Assembly: GCF_041200175.1 (NCBI RefSeq)
Contig: NZ_CP165727.1
Coordinates: 3,881,501 to 3,945,500, forward strand
DNA length: 64,000 nucleotides
Reading direction: 5' to 3'
Source: Streptomyces sp. R33
GTDB taxonomy: Bacteria > Actinomycetota > Actinomycetes > Streptomycetales > Streptomycetaceae
Part shown: piece by piece, positions 33,036-41,341 of the stretch
How the letters are laid out: every line of letters begins with the position of its first letter
Numbering within the stretch: the first letter of the stretch is position 1
Notes under the pieces: generated by a model
Databases searched by the model: none
The model's input: the letters and a program-made list of their open reading frames with translations, nothing else
What the model was told of the DNA's origin: nothing
Translations under genes and position numbers: made by a program

Positions 33036-34388
33036 ATGCGAAGCCCGCGACTGTCCCTCGCCCTCGCCGTACTCCTCGTTCCGCTGGCCAGCGGATGCGG
33101 TGGGAAGGCGTCCGGGGCCGACGGCCCCAAGACCCTGACCGTGACCGTCGGCTACCAGTCCAAGACCATCAACACCGTCACCGCAGGCACCCTGCTGCGC
33201 TCCCTCGGCTACTTCGAGCAGGAGCTCGCGGCGCGCGGCAGGAAGGACGGCATCACGTACAAGGTCGACTGGCAGGACTACGCCACGGGCGCGCCCATCA
33301 CGGCCCAGATGACCGCCGGGAAGATCGACATCGGCTCGATGGGCGACTTTCCGCTCCTGATCAACGCGGCGCGCGGCAAGGAGCTGAAGCAGCCGACCCG
33401 CCTCGTGTCCGTGACCGGCTACAACCTGCGCGGCGGCCTCAACACCGTCGTCACCGCGCCGGACGCGAAGTTCGAGTCGCTGGCCGACCTGCGCGGCAAG
33501 AAGGTGTCGACCTCGGTCGGCTCCGCTGCGGACGGGACCCTCGTACGGGCCCTGCAGCGCGCCGGGATCGATCCTTCGAGCGGTATCCAGAAGCTCAACC
33601 AGCAGCCCAGCGTGGGGGCTTCCGCCCTCCAGGCGGGCAGTGCGGACGCGCTGTCGCAGTTCGTGGCCTGGCCGGGGCAGCTCGCGTACGAGGGGAAGGC
33701 CAAAGCGCTGTACGACGGCGCCGAGCTGAACCTGCCGACGTTCCACGGTGTCACGGTGCGGCAGGAGTTCGCGGCCGAACGGGCCGGCGTGCTGGACGAC
33801 TTCCTGCGGGCGCAGCGCAAGGCGACCGAGTACCTGCGGACGCAGCCGGTCGCGGCGGCCGAGTCGGTGGCGAAGGAGACCGGGCTGCCGGCGGAGGTCG
33901 TGTACCTGTACAACGGCGCGAACGGGATCGCGACCTTCGACCCGGCGCTGCGGCCGGAGCTGCTGGCGGCGCTGAAGGAGGACGTGCCGGTCCTGCGGGA
34001 CGCGAAGCTGGTGGCCGATGTGGACGTGGACGGGTTCGTGGACCGGGAGCCGCTGAAGCGGGCGGTTCCGGAGGCGGACTACCCGCCGGCCGGGCCCGCC
34101 CGGCCCGAGCTGTGGCTGAGGAACGAGCCGACGACGCGGACGTTCGACACGCCGGCGGCCCTGCTGAAGGCCCTGAAGGGCGCCGGCCCGGCCGCGGTCC
34201 GGGCGGCGTACGTGCCGGACGCGGTGACCGGGACCCCCTGGTTCGCCGACAAGGCGGTGTGGGTGGCGGAGGGCTCCGAACTGCGGGCGTTCGTCACCCC
34301 GGCGGGCGCGAAGTCGTACGTCGACCAGCACAGGGGATCCGGGGCGCGGATCGTGGGCTTCGCCGAGGCCGGAGGCATCGCCTCATGA
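33036..34388 (+). CDS. ABC importer substrate-binding lipoprotein with NosL-like C-terminal domain
   Basis: A 450-residue lipoprotein: signal peptide ending LVPLASGC with the lipid-bearing Cys21. Residues about 35-330 are a SsuA/TauA/NMT1-type binding fold (VTVGYQSKTINTVTAG, MTAGKIDIGSMGDFPLLI, FESLADLRGKKVSTSVGSAADG), the class that imports sulfonates, taurine, nitrate or pyrimidine precursors. Residues about 365-447 form a separate module, AAYVPDAVTGTPWFADKAV then a Phe-x-x-x-x-x-Ala strand and IVGFAEA, which resembles the C-terminal half of NosL; the copper-ligand Met/His loop is missing. GTG at 33018 is an alternative start. The stop overlaps the permease. Confidence 0.85.
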   Translation: MRSPRLSLALAVLLVPLASGCGGKASGADGPKTLTVTVGYQSKTINTVTAGTLLRSLGYFEQELAARGRKDGITYKVDWQDYATGAPITAQMTAGKIDIGSMGDFPLLINAARGKELKQPTRLVSVTGYNLRGGLNTVVTAPDAKFESLADLRGKKVSTSVGSAADGTLVRALQRAGIDPSSGIQKLNQQPSVGASALQAGSADALSQFVAWPGQLAYEGKAKALYDGAELNLPTFHGVTVRQEFAAERAGVLDDFLRAQRKATEYLRTQPVAAAESVAKETGLPAEVVYLYNGANGIATFDPALRPELLAALKEDVPVLRDAKLVADVDVDGFVDREPLKRAVPEADYPPAGPARPELWLRNEPTTRTFDTPAALLKALKGAGPAAVRAAYVPDAVTGTPWFADKAVWVAEGSELRAFVTPAGAKSYVDQHRGSGARIVGFAEAGGIAS

Positions 34389-35221
34389 CCCCGGGGCGCC
34401 GGCTGCTGCGGCTGGCTTCGCTCGGGGCGGCTCTGCTGGCATGGCAGCTGCTGACTTCGCTGGACGTCGAGCTCTGGCTCCGGTTCGGCCAGTTCCCGAC
34501 GGCGACGGAGGTGGCGTCGAAGCTGGCGGAGCGGGCGTCGACCGGCCCGTACTGGCAGGACCTCCTCTCCAGCCTGAGCCGGATCGTGTCGGGCTTCGCG
34601 CTGGCGGCGGTGCTGGGAGTGGCGGTGGGCACGGCGATCGCCCGCTCGCGGGTGGCGGCGGACGTGCTGGGTCCGGTCCTGGAGGTGCTCCGCCCGATCC
34701 CGGCGATCGCGCTGGTCCCCGTCGCCATCCTGCTCTTCCCCTCCAACGAGCAGGGGATCGTGTTCATCACGTGCGCGGCGGCGTTCTTCCCGGTGCTGGT
34801 GTCGACGCGCCACGCGGTGGCGGCGTTGTCACCGGTCTGGGAGGAGGCGGTCCTGACGATGGGCGGGGGCCGGGGCCGGATCCTGCTGTCGGTGGTCCTC
34901 CCCGGCGCGCTGCCCGGCATCTTCGGCGGCCTGTCGGTCGGCATCGGGGTCGGGTGGATCTGCGTGATCTCGGCGGAGATGATCTCGGGCGAGTACGGGG
35001 TGGGCTACCGCACCTGGCAGGACTACACGGTGGTGGACTACCCGGGGGTCTTCGTCGGCATGGCCACGATCGGCGCACTGGGCTGGCTGACCTCGACGGC
35101 GGTGGAACGCCTGGGCCGCCGCCTGACCCACTGGCTCCCGACCCGCCCGCAGCGCCCCGCGGCGGCCGCGGCCCCGGGGGCGGGCCCCCGCCGCCCCTCC
35201 GCTGAACCAGCACTCCCCTGA
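34385..35221 (+). CDS. ABC importer permease (SsuC/TauC type)
   Basis: A 278-residue membrane protein with about six helices. The coupling loop EEAVLTMGGGRGRILLSVVLPGALPGIFGG is the EAA motif of binding-protein-dependent permeases, and LRPIPAIALVPVAILLF is the SsuC/TauC signature. Its ATG overlaps the binding-protein stop (ATGA). A Pro/Ala-rich cytoplasmic tail of about 30 residues ends the protein. The 101 bp to the ATPase gene hold no gene. Confidence 0.92.
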   Translation: MTPGRRLLRLASLGAALLAWQLLTSLDVELWLRFGQFPTATEVASKLAERASTGPYWQDLLSSLSRIVSGFALAAVLGVAVGTAIARSRVAADVLGPVLEVLRPIPAIALVPVAILLFPSNEQGIVFITCAAAFFPVLVSTRHAVAALSPVWEEAVLTMGGGRGRILLSVVLPGALPGIFGGLSVGIGVGWICVISAEMISGEYGVGYRTWQDYTVVDYPGVFVGMATIGALGWLTSTAVERLGRRLTHWLPTRPQRPAAAAAPGAGPRRPSAEPALP

Positions 35222-35322
35222 CCCGCCGCGGTGGTTGCCGCTGCGCGGGGCGCGGAGAAGGCCCGCGCAGCAGAACCTGCGCCACCGGCCACCGGAATTC
35301 GACTACTCACAGGAGGCCCCCC

Positions 35323-36078
35323 GTGTCCGCATCTGCGGCGGCGCCAGCCACCACCACCGCCCCCGAACCCCACGGCTCCGCCCTGCGCCTCCAGGCCGTC
35401 CGGCTCGGCCGGACCGGGGGCCCGAGCGTCCTCGACCAGCTCGACCTCGACGTCCGGCCCGGCGAGGTGCTGGCCGTCGTAGGGCCATCCGGATGCGGGA
35501 AGTCGACCCTGCTGCGCACCCTGGCCGGGCTGCTGCCCCCGCTCGCCGGCACCGTCACGCAGGACGGAACCCCGGTTGCCCGCCCCGACGCCGACCGGGC
35601 GCTCGTCTTCCAGGACGACGCCCTGCTTCCTTGGCGCACCGTACGCGGGAACGTCGAACTGCCCCTCGCCATCCGGCGCGTGCCCCGCGCCGAGCGGCGG
35701 CGGACCGCCGACGAATGGCTGGCCCGCGTCGGCCTCGCGGAGCATGCCCACAGGCTCCCGCACCAGCTCTCCGGCGGCCAGCGCCAGCGCGTCCAGCTGG
35801 CCCGCGCCCTCGCCCCGGGCCCCCGCGCCGTCCTCATGGACGAGCCCTTCGGCGCGCTCGACGCCCAGACCCGCGCCGGCATGCAGGACCTCCTGGTCGA
35901 CGTCCTCGCCGACACCGGCGCGACCGTCGTCTTCGTCACCCACGACGTGGACGAGGCGCTGTTCGTCGGCGACCGCATCGCACTGCTCCACGCCGACTCG
36001 GTGCTGGAGGTGCCGGCCCCGCGCGAGCGGTCCGCCGATCATTCCGCCCTCCGCCGCCGGATCCTCTCCTCCCTCTGA
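35323..36078 (+). CDS. ABC importer ATPase (SsuB/TauB type)
   Basis: A 251-residue nucleotide-binding subunit. Walker A is GPSGCGKST, the Q-loop sits in VFQDDALLPWRTV, the signature is LSGGQRQRVQLARAL, Walker B is VLMDEPFGALD and the switch His is in FVTHDVDEALF. FQDDALLPW and DEPFGALDAQTR are typical of the sulfonate/nitrate/taurine subgroup. GTG at 35323 follows AGGAGG by eight bases. It powers the permease just upstream. Confidence 0.93.
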   Translation: MSASAAAPATTTAPEPHGSALRLQAVRLGRTGGPSVLDQLDLDVRPGEVLAVVGPSGCGKSTLLRTLAGLLPPLAGTVTQDGTPVARPDADRALVFQDDALLPWRTVRGNVELPLAIRRVPRAERRRTADEWLARVGLAEHAHRLPHQLSGGQRQRVQLARALAPGPRAVLMDEPFGALDAQTRAGMQDLLVDVLADTGATVVFVTHDVDEALFVGDRIALLHADSVLEVPAPRERSADHSALRRRILSSL

Positions 36079-36147
36079 CCACCGCCCCCGACACCGACCC
36101 CGAACCCGACCCGACCCGACCCCGAGCCTCGAAGGGCAGCCCCCACC

Positions 36148-38910
36148 ATGGACATCCCCGCGATCGCCGACGCCGAGGAACTCTCCTGCGACGTCCTCGT
36201 CATCGGCGGCGGCACCGCCGGCACCATGGCGGCCCTGACCGCCGCCGGCCGCGGCGCGCGGGTCCTGCTGCTGGAGAAGGCGCACGTACGCCACTCCGGC
36301 GCCCTCGCCATGGGCATGGACGGGGTCAACAACGCGGTCGTCCCCGGCCGCGCCGAGCCCGACGACTACGTCGCCGAGATCACCCGCGCCAACGACGGCG
36401 TCGTCGACCAGTCCACCGTCCGCCAGACCGCCACCCGCGGCTTCGCGATGGTGCAGCGCCTGGAGTCGTACGGCGTGAAGTTCGAGAAGGACGAGCACGG
36501 CGAGTACGCGGTCCGCCGGGTCCACCGCTCCGGCTCGTACGTGCTGCCCATGCCCGAGGGCAAGGACGTCAAGAAGGTCCTCTACCGGCAGCTGCGCCGC
36601 CGCGAGATGCGCGAGCGGATCCGGATCGAGAACCGGGTGATGCCGGTACGGGTCCTCACCTCGCCCGAGGACGGCCGGGCCATCGGCGCGGCCGCTTTCA
36701 ACACCCGTACCGGCGCCTTCGTGACGGTCCGCGCGGGCGCGGTCATCCTCGCGACCGGACCCTGCGGCCGGCTCGGACTCCCCGCCTCCGGATACCTCTA
36801 CGGGACGTACGAGAACCCGACCAACGCGGGCGACGGCTACGCCATGGCCTACCACGCGGGCGCGGCCCTCACCGGGATCGAGTGCTTCCAGATCAACCCG
36901 CTGATCAAGGACTACAACGGCCCGGCGTGCGCGTACGTCGCGAACCCCTTCGGCGGCTACCAGGTCAACCGCCACGGCGAGCGGTTCGTCGACTCCGACT
37001 ACTGGTCGGGGCAGATGATGTCCGAGTTCGCGGCCGAACTCGCCTCGGACCGGGGGCCCGTGTACCTGAAGCTCAGCCACCTCCCGGAGGAGACCGTCTC
37101 CGCCGTCGAATCGATCCTGCACACCACGGAGCGGCCGACCCGCGGCACCTTCCACGCGGGCCGCGGCCACGACTACCGCACGCACGACATCGAGATGCAC
37201 ATCTCGGAGATCGGACTGTGCGGAGGCCATTCGGCGTCGGGCGTGCGCGTCGACGACCACGCCCGCACCACCGTGCCGCGGCTGTACGCGGCCGGGGACC
37301 TGGCCTCCGTACCGCACAACTACATGATCGGGGCGTTCGTCTTCGGCGACCTGGCGGGCGAGGACGCGGCGCAGTACACGGCGTACGAGGGCCCGCTCCC
37401 GGCGGACCAGGTGGCGGCGGCGCACGAGCTGGTCTACCGTCCGCTGCGCCGGCCGGACGGGCCGCCGCAGCCGCAGGTGGAGTACAAGCTGCGGCGCTTC
37501 GTCAACGACTACGTGGCCCCGCCGAAGACGGGCGCGAAGCTCTCCCTCGCCGTGGAGGCCTTCACCCGGATGAGCGGCGAGATCGAGGAGATGGGGGCGC
37601 AGACCCCGCACGAGCTGATGCGGTGCGCGGAGGTGTCCTTCATCCGGGACTGCGCGGAGATGGCGGCCCGGGCCTCGCTGGCACGGACGGAGTCCCGCTG
37701 GGGCCTGTACCACGAGCGGCTCGACCACCCGGGGCGCGACGACGCGGGCTGGCTGCACCACCTGGACCTGCGCAAGTCGGCTTCGGGGGCGATGGAGTTC
37801 ACGGCCCGGCCGGTGGAGCCGTACGTGGTCCCCGTCCCCGAATTCACACCGGAGGGCGGCGCCTCCCGGCACCTGGGCGAGGTCGAACTGGTCGGCGTGG
37901 CGACGGCGGGCCCGCGCAGGGCCGCTCCGCGCGGGGGCCGGGGTACGGAATCCGGGGCGCCCGCAGAGGCCTCCCCTGCTGCCGGGGAATCCGCGAGCGC
38001 ACCCGCCTCCGACGCGGCCGGGCCCGTGGTGGCCGCAGGCCCCTCGCCCCGGATCCTCGAACTCCTCTCCCTGGCCGAGGAGTCGCCGGACCTGGCGGCC
38101 CTGCGGCCGTACCTCGGCGACCCCGATCCGGCGGTACGGGCCTCTGCCGTGGCCGTGATCGGCGAGACCGTCCCGGCGGGGGCGGGCCCGGAGCTGGCGG
38201 CCCGCCTCGGGGATCCGGATCCGGCGGTACGGGCGGCAGCCGCGGCCGCGCTGCGGGAGCTGCTGGAGGTCCTGCCGGGTGATCCGGAGCTCGGGGCCGC
38301 CCTGCGCGCCGCCCTGGAGGTCCCCGACCCGGCGGTCCGCTCGGCGGCGCTGGAGGCCCTGCGCGCGCTGCGGCTCGGCGACGCCGCCCTGTACGCGGAG
38401 TCCCTCGCGGACCCCGACCCGGAGGTCCGTATCCACGCGGTCCGGGCGCTGGTCTCGGTGGACGCCGTCCCGGCCCTGGCGCGGGCCGCGGCGGATCCGG
38501 CCCGTGAGGTCCGGGTCGCGGTGGCCAAGGGGCTCGCGGCGGTGCACGCCCCGGCCCCGGCCCCGCTGGACCCGCTCCTCGCGGACCCGGACCTCCTGGT
38601 CCGCGCGGCGGCCCTGGCGGCGCTGGCCGCCACGGGCTGCCCGGCGCCGTACGCGGCCACCGCCATCACCGCCCTCGCCGACCCGGCGTGGCAGGTCCGC
38701 GCGGGCGCCGCCACCGCCCTCTCGGCGGCCGACCCCGCCACGGCCGTGGACGCCCTGGCCGCGGCCCTGAAGGACGACAACGCGGACGTCCGCAAGGCCG
38801 CCGTCCTCTCCCTCCGCACCCACCGCACCGCTCCCGAGGCCCGCACGGCCCTGGCCACGGCCACCTCGGACCCGGACGCCGATGTTCGCGCATATGCCGC
38901 TCGCCACTGA
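36148..38910 (+). CDS. AprA/fumarate-reductase-like flavoprotein with HEAT-repeat tail
   Basis: A 920-residue protein. Residues 12 to about 600 are a fumarate reductase/succinate dehydrogenase/AprA-family flavoprotein: FAD loop VLVIGGGTAGTMAA (GGGTAG at 20-25), EKAHVRHSGALAMGMDGVNN (like the AprA SGAVAQG region), GHSASGVRVDDHARTTVPRL and YAAGDLAS. After an Ala/Pro linker, residues about 634-920 are eight or so HEAT-type repeats built on DPDPAVRAAAAAAL. The tail is unusual for this enzyme family. With the AprB-like ferredoxin in the same operon it forms a likely two-electron oxidoreductase acting on the compound brought in by the importer. Substrate unknown. Confidence 0.85.
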   Translation: MDIPAIADAEELSCDVLVIGGGTAGTMAALTAAGRGARVLLLEKAHVRHSGALAMGMDGVNNAVVPGRAEPDDYVAEITRANDGVVDQSTVRQTATRGFAMVQRLESYGVKFEKDEHGEYAVRRVHRSGSYVLPMPEGKDVKKVLYRQLRRREMRERIRIENRVMPVRVLTSPEDGRAIGAAAFNTRTGAFVTVRAGAVILATGPCGRLGLPASGYLYGTYENPTNAGDGYAMAYHAGAALTGIECFQINPLIKDYNGPACAYVANPFGGYQVNRHGERFVDSDYWSGQMMSEFAAELASDRGPVYLKLSHLPEETVSAVESILHTTERPTRGTFHAGRGHDYRTHDIEMHISEIGLCGGHSASGVRVDDHARTTVPRLYAAGDLASVPHNYMIGAFVFGDLAGEDAAQYTAYEGPLPADQVAAAHELVYRPLRRPDGPPQPQVEYKLRRFVNDYVAPPKTGAKLSLAVEAFTRMSGEIEEMGAQTPHELMRCAEVSFIRDCAEMAARASLARTESRWGLYHERLDHPGRDDAGWLHHLDLRKSASGAMEFTARPVEPYVVPVPEFTPEGGASRHLGEVELVGVATAGPRRAAPRGGRGTESGAPAEASPAAGESASAPASDAAGPVVAAGPSPRILELLSLAEESPDLAALRPYLGDPDPAVRASAVAVIGETVPAGAGPELAARLGDPDPAVRAAAAAALRELLEVLPGDPELGAALRAALEVPDPAVRSAALEALRALRLGDAALYAESLADPDPEVRIHAVRALVSVDAVPALARAAADPAREVRVAVAKGLAAVHAPAPAPLDPLLADPDLLVRAAALAALAATGCPAPYAATAITALADPAWQVRAGAATALSAADPATAVDALAAALKDDNADVRKAAVLSLRTHRTAPEARTALATATSDPDADVRAYAARH

Positions 38911-38928
38911 CAGAGTCAACATCAGCCC

Positions 38929-38950
38929 ACCGTCCACACGTGTGGACGGT
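38929..38950. promoter_or_regulatory. 22-base perfect palindrome between the flavoprotein and Uma2 genes
   Basis: ACCGTCCACAC and its exact complement meet without a spacer (centre ACGT). It begins 19 bp after the flavoprotein stop, so it may terminate that operon, and it lies about 20 bp before a plausible Streptomyces -10 box TAGGCT (38971-38976) for the Uma2 gene, so it may equally be that gene's operator. Confidence 0.55.
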
Positions 38951-39015
38951 CCCGGAAGGAACTCCGGCGATAGGCTGGACGGACTCGCGAGACTCTCCGC
39001 ATGGGAGCACTACCG

Positions 39016-39621
39016 ATGAGCGTCGATCCCGAAAAGACCGACCCGGGATACCGCTGGCCCGTCCCGCCGGCAGGCGGCTGGACCGGTGACGACCTTGACC
39101 GGCTTCCCAACCTGCCTCCGCACACGGAGCTGATCAACGGAAGCCTGCTCTTCGCGAGTCCTCAGACTCGTTTCCACATGCGCGCCCTGAGGTTCTTCGA
39201 GCAACAGCTCGAATCTATGGTGCCGGTGGGGCTCGAGGTGGTCAGAGAGTTCACGATCGACATCGATCGGCGCAACAGGCCCGAGCCGGACGTGATCGTC
39301 GCCGAGGAGGACAGCGAGGATCCGGACCAGACCCGGCTCCCGGCATCGATCGTCCGGCTGGCCATCGAGGTCGTCTCCACGGAGTCAGTGGGACGCGACC
39401 GCGAAACCAAACCGATCAAGTACGCCCGTGCCAAGATCCCGCACTTTTGGCGGGTGGAAAACCAGGAGGGCCGGGCGGTGGTTTACGTTTACGAGCTCGA
39501 TCCGGCTACGAAGGCGTACGTGGCCACTGGCATCTTCCACGACCGCCTCAAGGTGTCGGTCCCGTCCCCCATCGACTTGGACCTCACTGCAATCGCCCCG
39601 AAGCGCCGCCGCGCCGAATAG
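39016..39621 (+). CDS. Uma2-family (DUF820) restriction-endonuclease-like protein
   Basis: A 201-residue protein (206 if the ATG at 39001 is used). ATG at 39016 is favoured by GGGAGC upstream. The PD-(D/E)xK-like core is visible: TELINGSLLFASPQ, RPEPDVIVAEED with the metal-binding Asp, RLAIEVVSTES with Glu, and RDRETKPIKYARAKIPHFWRVE. Uma2 proteins are abundant, often single genes in Streptomyces, with no proven role. It ends at the shared terminator before the nuo1 operon. Confidence 0.88.
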   Translation: MSVDPEKTDPGYRWPVPPAGGWTGDDLDRLPNLPPHTELINGSLLFASPQTRFHMRALRFFEQQLESMVPVGLEVVREFTIDIDRRNRPEPDVIVAEEDSEDPDQTRLPASIVRLAIEVVSTESVGRDRETKPIKYARAKIPHFWRVENQEGRAVVYVYELDPATKAYVATGIFHDRLKVSVPSPIDLDLTAIAPKRRRAE

Positions 39622-39635
39622 CACCGCCACACGCC

Positions 39636-39671
39636 ACTGGGCCCGGCCCCCATCGGGGAGCCGGGCCCAGT
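39636..39671. terminator. Bidirectional terminator between the Uma2 gene and nuoN
   Basis: ACTGGGCCCGGC and GCCGGGCCCAGT pair perfectly; inside, CCCC-ATC-GGGG extends the stem with one bulged A. It lies 15 bp from each flanking stop and serves two convergent genes. Confidence 0.88.
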
Positions 39672-39685
39672 CGTGTCGCAGCCGG

Positions 39686-41341
39686 TCAGCGGACGAACGT
39701 GCTCGCCTGCCCCGCCAGATCCAGGAAGTACTGCGGCGCCAGGCCCAGGACCAGCGTCACCGCCACGCCCACCGCGATGGTGGTCATCGTCAGCGGCGAC
39801 GGGACGGCCACCGTCGGGCCGTCCGGCTTCGGCTCGCTGAAGAACATCAGGACGATCACCCGGATGTAGAAGAACGCGGCGATCGCGGACGAGATGACAC
39901 CGACCACGACCAGCACCCCCGCACCGCCCTCCGCCGCCGCCTTGAACACGGCGAACTTGCCCGAGAAGCCGGACGTCAGCGGGATGCCGGCGAAGGCCAG
40001 CAGGAACACTGCGAAGACCGCCGCCGTCAGGGGGGAACGGCGGCCCAGCCCCGCCCACTTGGACAGGTGCGTCGCCTCGCCGCCCGCATCGCGCACCAGC
40101 GTGACCACCGCGAACGCGCCGATCGTCACGAAGGAGTACGCGCCCAGGTAGAAGAGGACGGACTGGACGCCCTGCGCCGAGGTCGCGATCACACCGGCCA
40201 GGATGAAGCCCGCGTGCGCGATCGAGGAGTACGCCAGCAGGCGCTTGACGTCGGTCTGGGTCACCGCGATCACCGCACCGGCCAGCATCGTCACGATGGC
40301 GATGCCCCACATCACCGGCCGCCAGTCCCACCGCAGGCCCGGCAGGACGACGTACAGCAGGCGCAGCAGCGCGCCGAAGGCGGCCACCTTCGTCGCCGCC
40401 GCCATGAAGCCGGTGACCGGGGTCGGGGCGCCCTGGTAGACGTCCGGGGTCCACATGTGGAACGGGACGGCACCGACCTTGAAGAGCAGGCCCGTCAGGA
40501 TCAGCGCCCCGCCGATCAGCAGCAGCGCATCGTTGCCCATGGTGTCGGCCAGCGCCGGGTCGATCTTCGTGACGGTGCCGTCGACCACGTCGGCGATGGC
40601 CGCGTACGAGACCGAGCCCGCGTACCCGTAGACCAGCGCGATGCCGAAGAGGAGGAAGGCCGAGGAGAAGGCCCCGAGCAGGAAGTACTTGACCGCCGCC
40701 TCCTGCGACATCAGCCGCTGGCGGCGGGCGACGGCGCAGAGCAGGTACAGCGGGAGGGAGAAGACCTCCAGGGCCACGAACAGCGTCAGCAGGTCGTTGG
40801 CCGCGGGGAAGATCAGCATCCCGGAGATCGCGAACAGCACCAGCGGGAAGACCTCGGTGGTGGTGAAGCCCGCCTTGACGGCGGCCTTCTCGCTGTCGCT
40901 GCCCGGTACGGACGCCGCCTGCGCGGCGAACGAGTCCACCCGGTTGCCGTGCGCGGCCGGGTCCAGGCGCCGCTCGGCGAAGGTGAAGACCGCGACGATC
41001 GAAGCCAGCAGGATGGTGCCCTGCAGGAACAGCGCCGGGCCGTCCACGGCCACGGCGCCCATCGCCGCGATGTGCGCCTTGTCGCCGGCGTACCCGCCGG
41101 CGGCGAGTCCGACGACCGCCGCGAAGGCCGAGGCCAGCGCGGCGACGGCGAGGAACACCTGGACGTAGTAGCGGGACTTGCGCGGTACGAAGGCCTCGAC
41201 GAGGACCCCGATGATCGCCGCGCCCACCACGATCAGCGTGGGCGCGAGCTGCGCGTACTCGATGTGCGGGGCCGGGATCCGGTCGACCGGATCCGCGGCC
41301 GCCAGCGTCAGCAGCCCTTGGGCAGCAGCCACGGTGCTCAC
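39686..41341 (-). CDS. nuoN: NADH-quinone oxidoreductase subunit N
   Basis: A 551-residue antiporter-like subunit, last gene of the complete nuo operon. Conserved segments are EFFPLVL-like TTEVFPLVLFAISGM, LFKVGAVPFHMWTPDVYQGAP and AAATKVAAFGALLRLL with the channel lysine. The ATG at 41341 overlaps the nuoM stop by four bases. A terminator lies 15 bp past its stop. Confidence 0.95.
   Translation of the reverse strand: MSTVAAAQGLLTLAAADPVDRIPAPHIEYAQLAPTLIVVGAAIIGVLVEAFVPRKSRYYVQVFLAVAALASAFAAVVGLAAGGYAGDKAHIAAMGAVAVDGPALFLQGTILLASIVAVFTFAERRLDPAAHGNRVDSFAAQAASVPGSDSEKAAVKAGFTTTEVFPLVLFAISGMLIFPAANDLLTLFVALEVFSLPLYLLCAVARRQRLMSQEAAVKYFLLGAFSSAFLLFGIALVYGYAGSVSYAAIADVVDGTVTKIDPALADTMGNDALLLIGGALILTGLLFKVGAVPFHMWTPDVYQGAPTPVTGFMAAATKVAAFGALLRLLYVVLPGLRWDWRPVMWGIAIVTMLAGAVIAVTQTDVKRLLAYSSIAHAGFILAGVIATSAQGVQSVLFYLGAYSFVTIGAFAVVTLVRDAGGEATHLSKWAGLGRRSPLTAAVFAVFLLAFAGIPLTSGFSGKFAVFKAAAEGGAGVLVVVGVISSAIAAFFYIRVIVLMFFSEPKPDGPTVAVPSPLTMTTIAVGVAVTLVLGLAPQYFLDLAGQASTFVR

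Noticed and set aside
35038..38937. A 1,299-codon open frame antisense to the ABC ATPase and flavoprotein genes
   Set aside because: Composition is Gly/Arg/Val-rich with no domain, and the plus strand carries clear families with full motifs. It is a GC-driven shadow.
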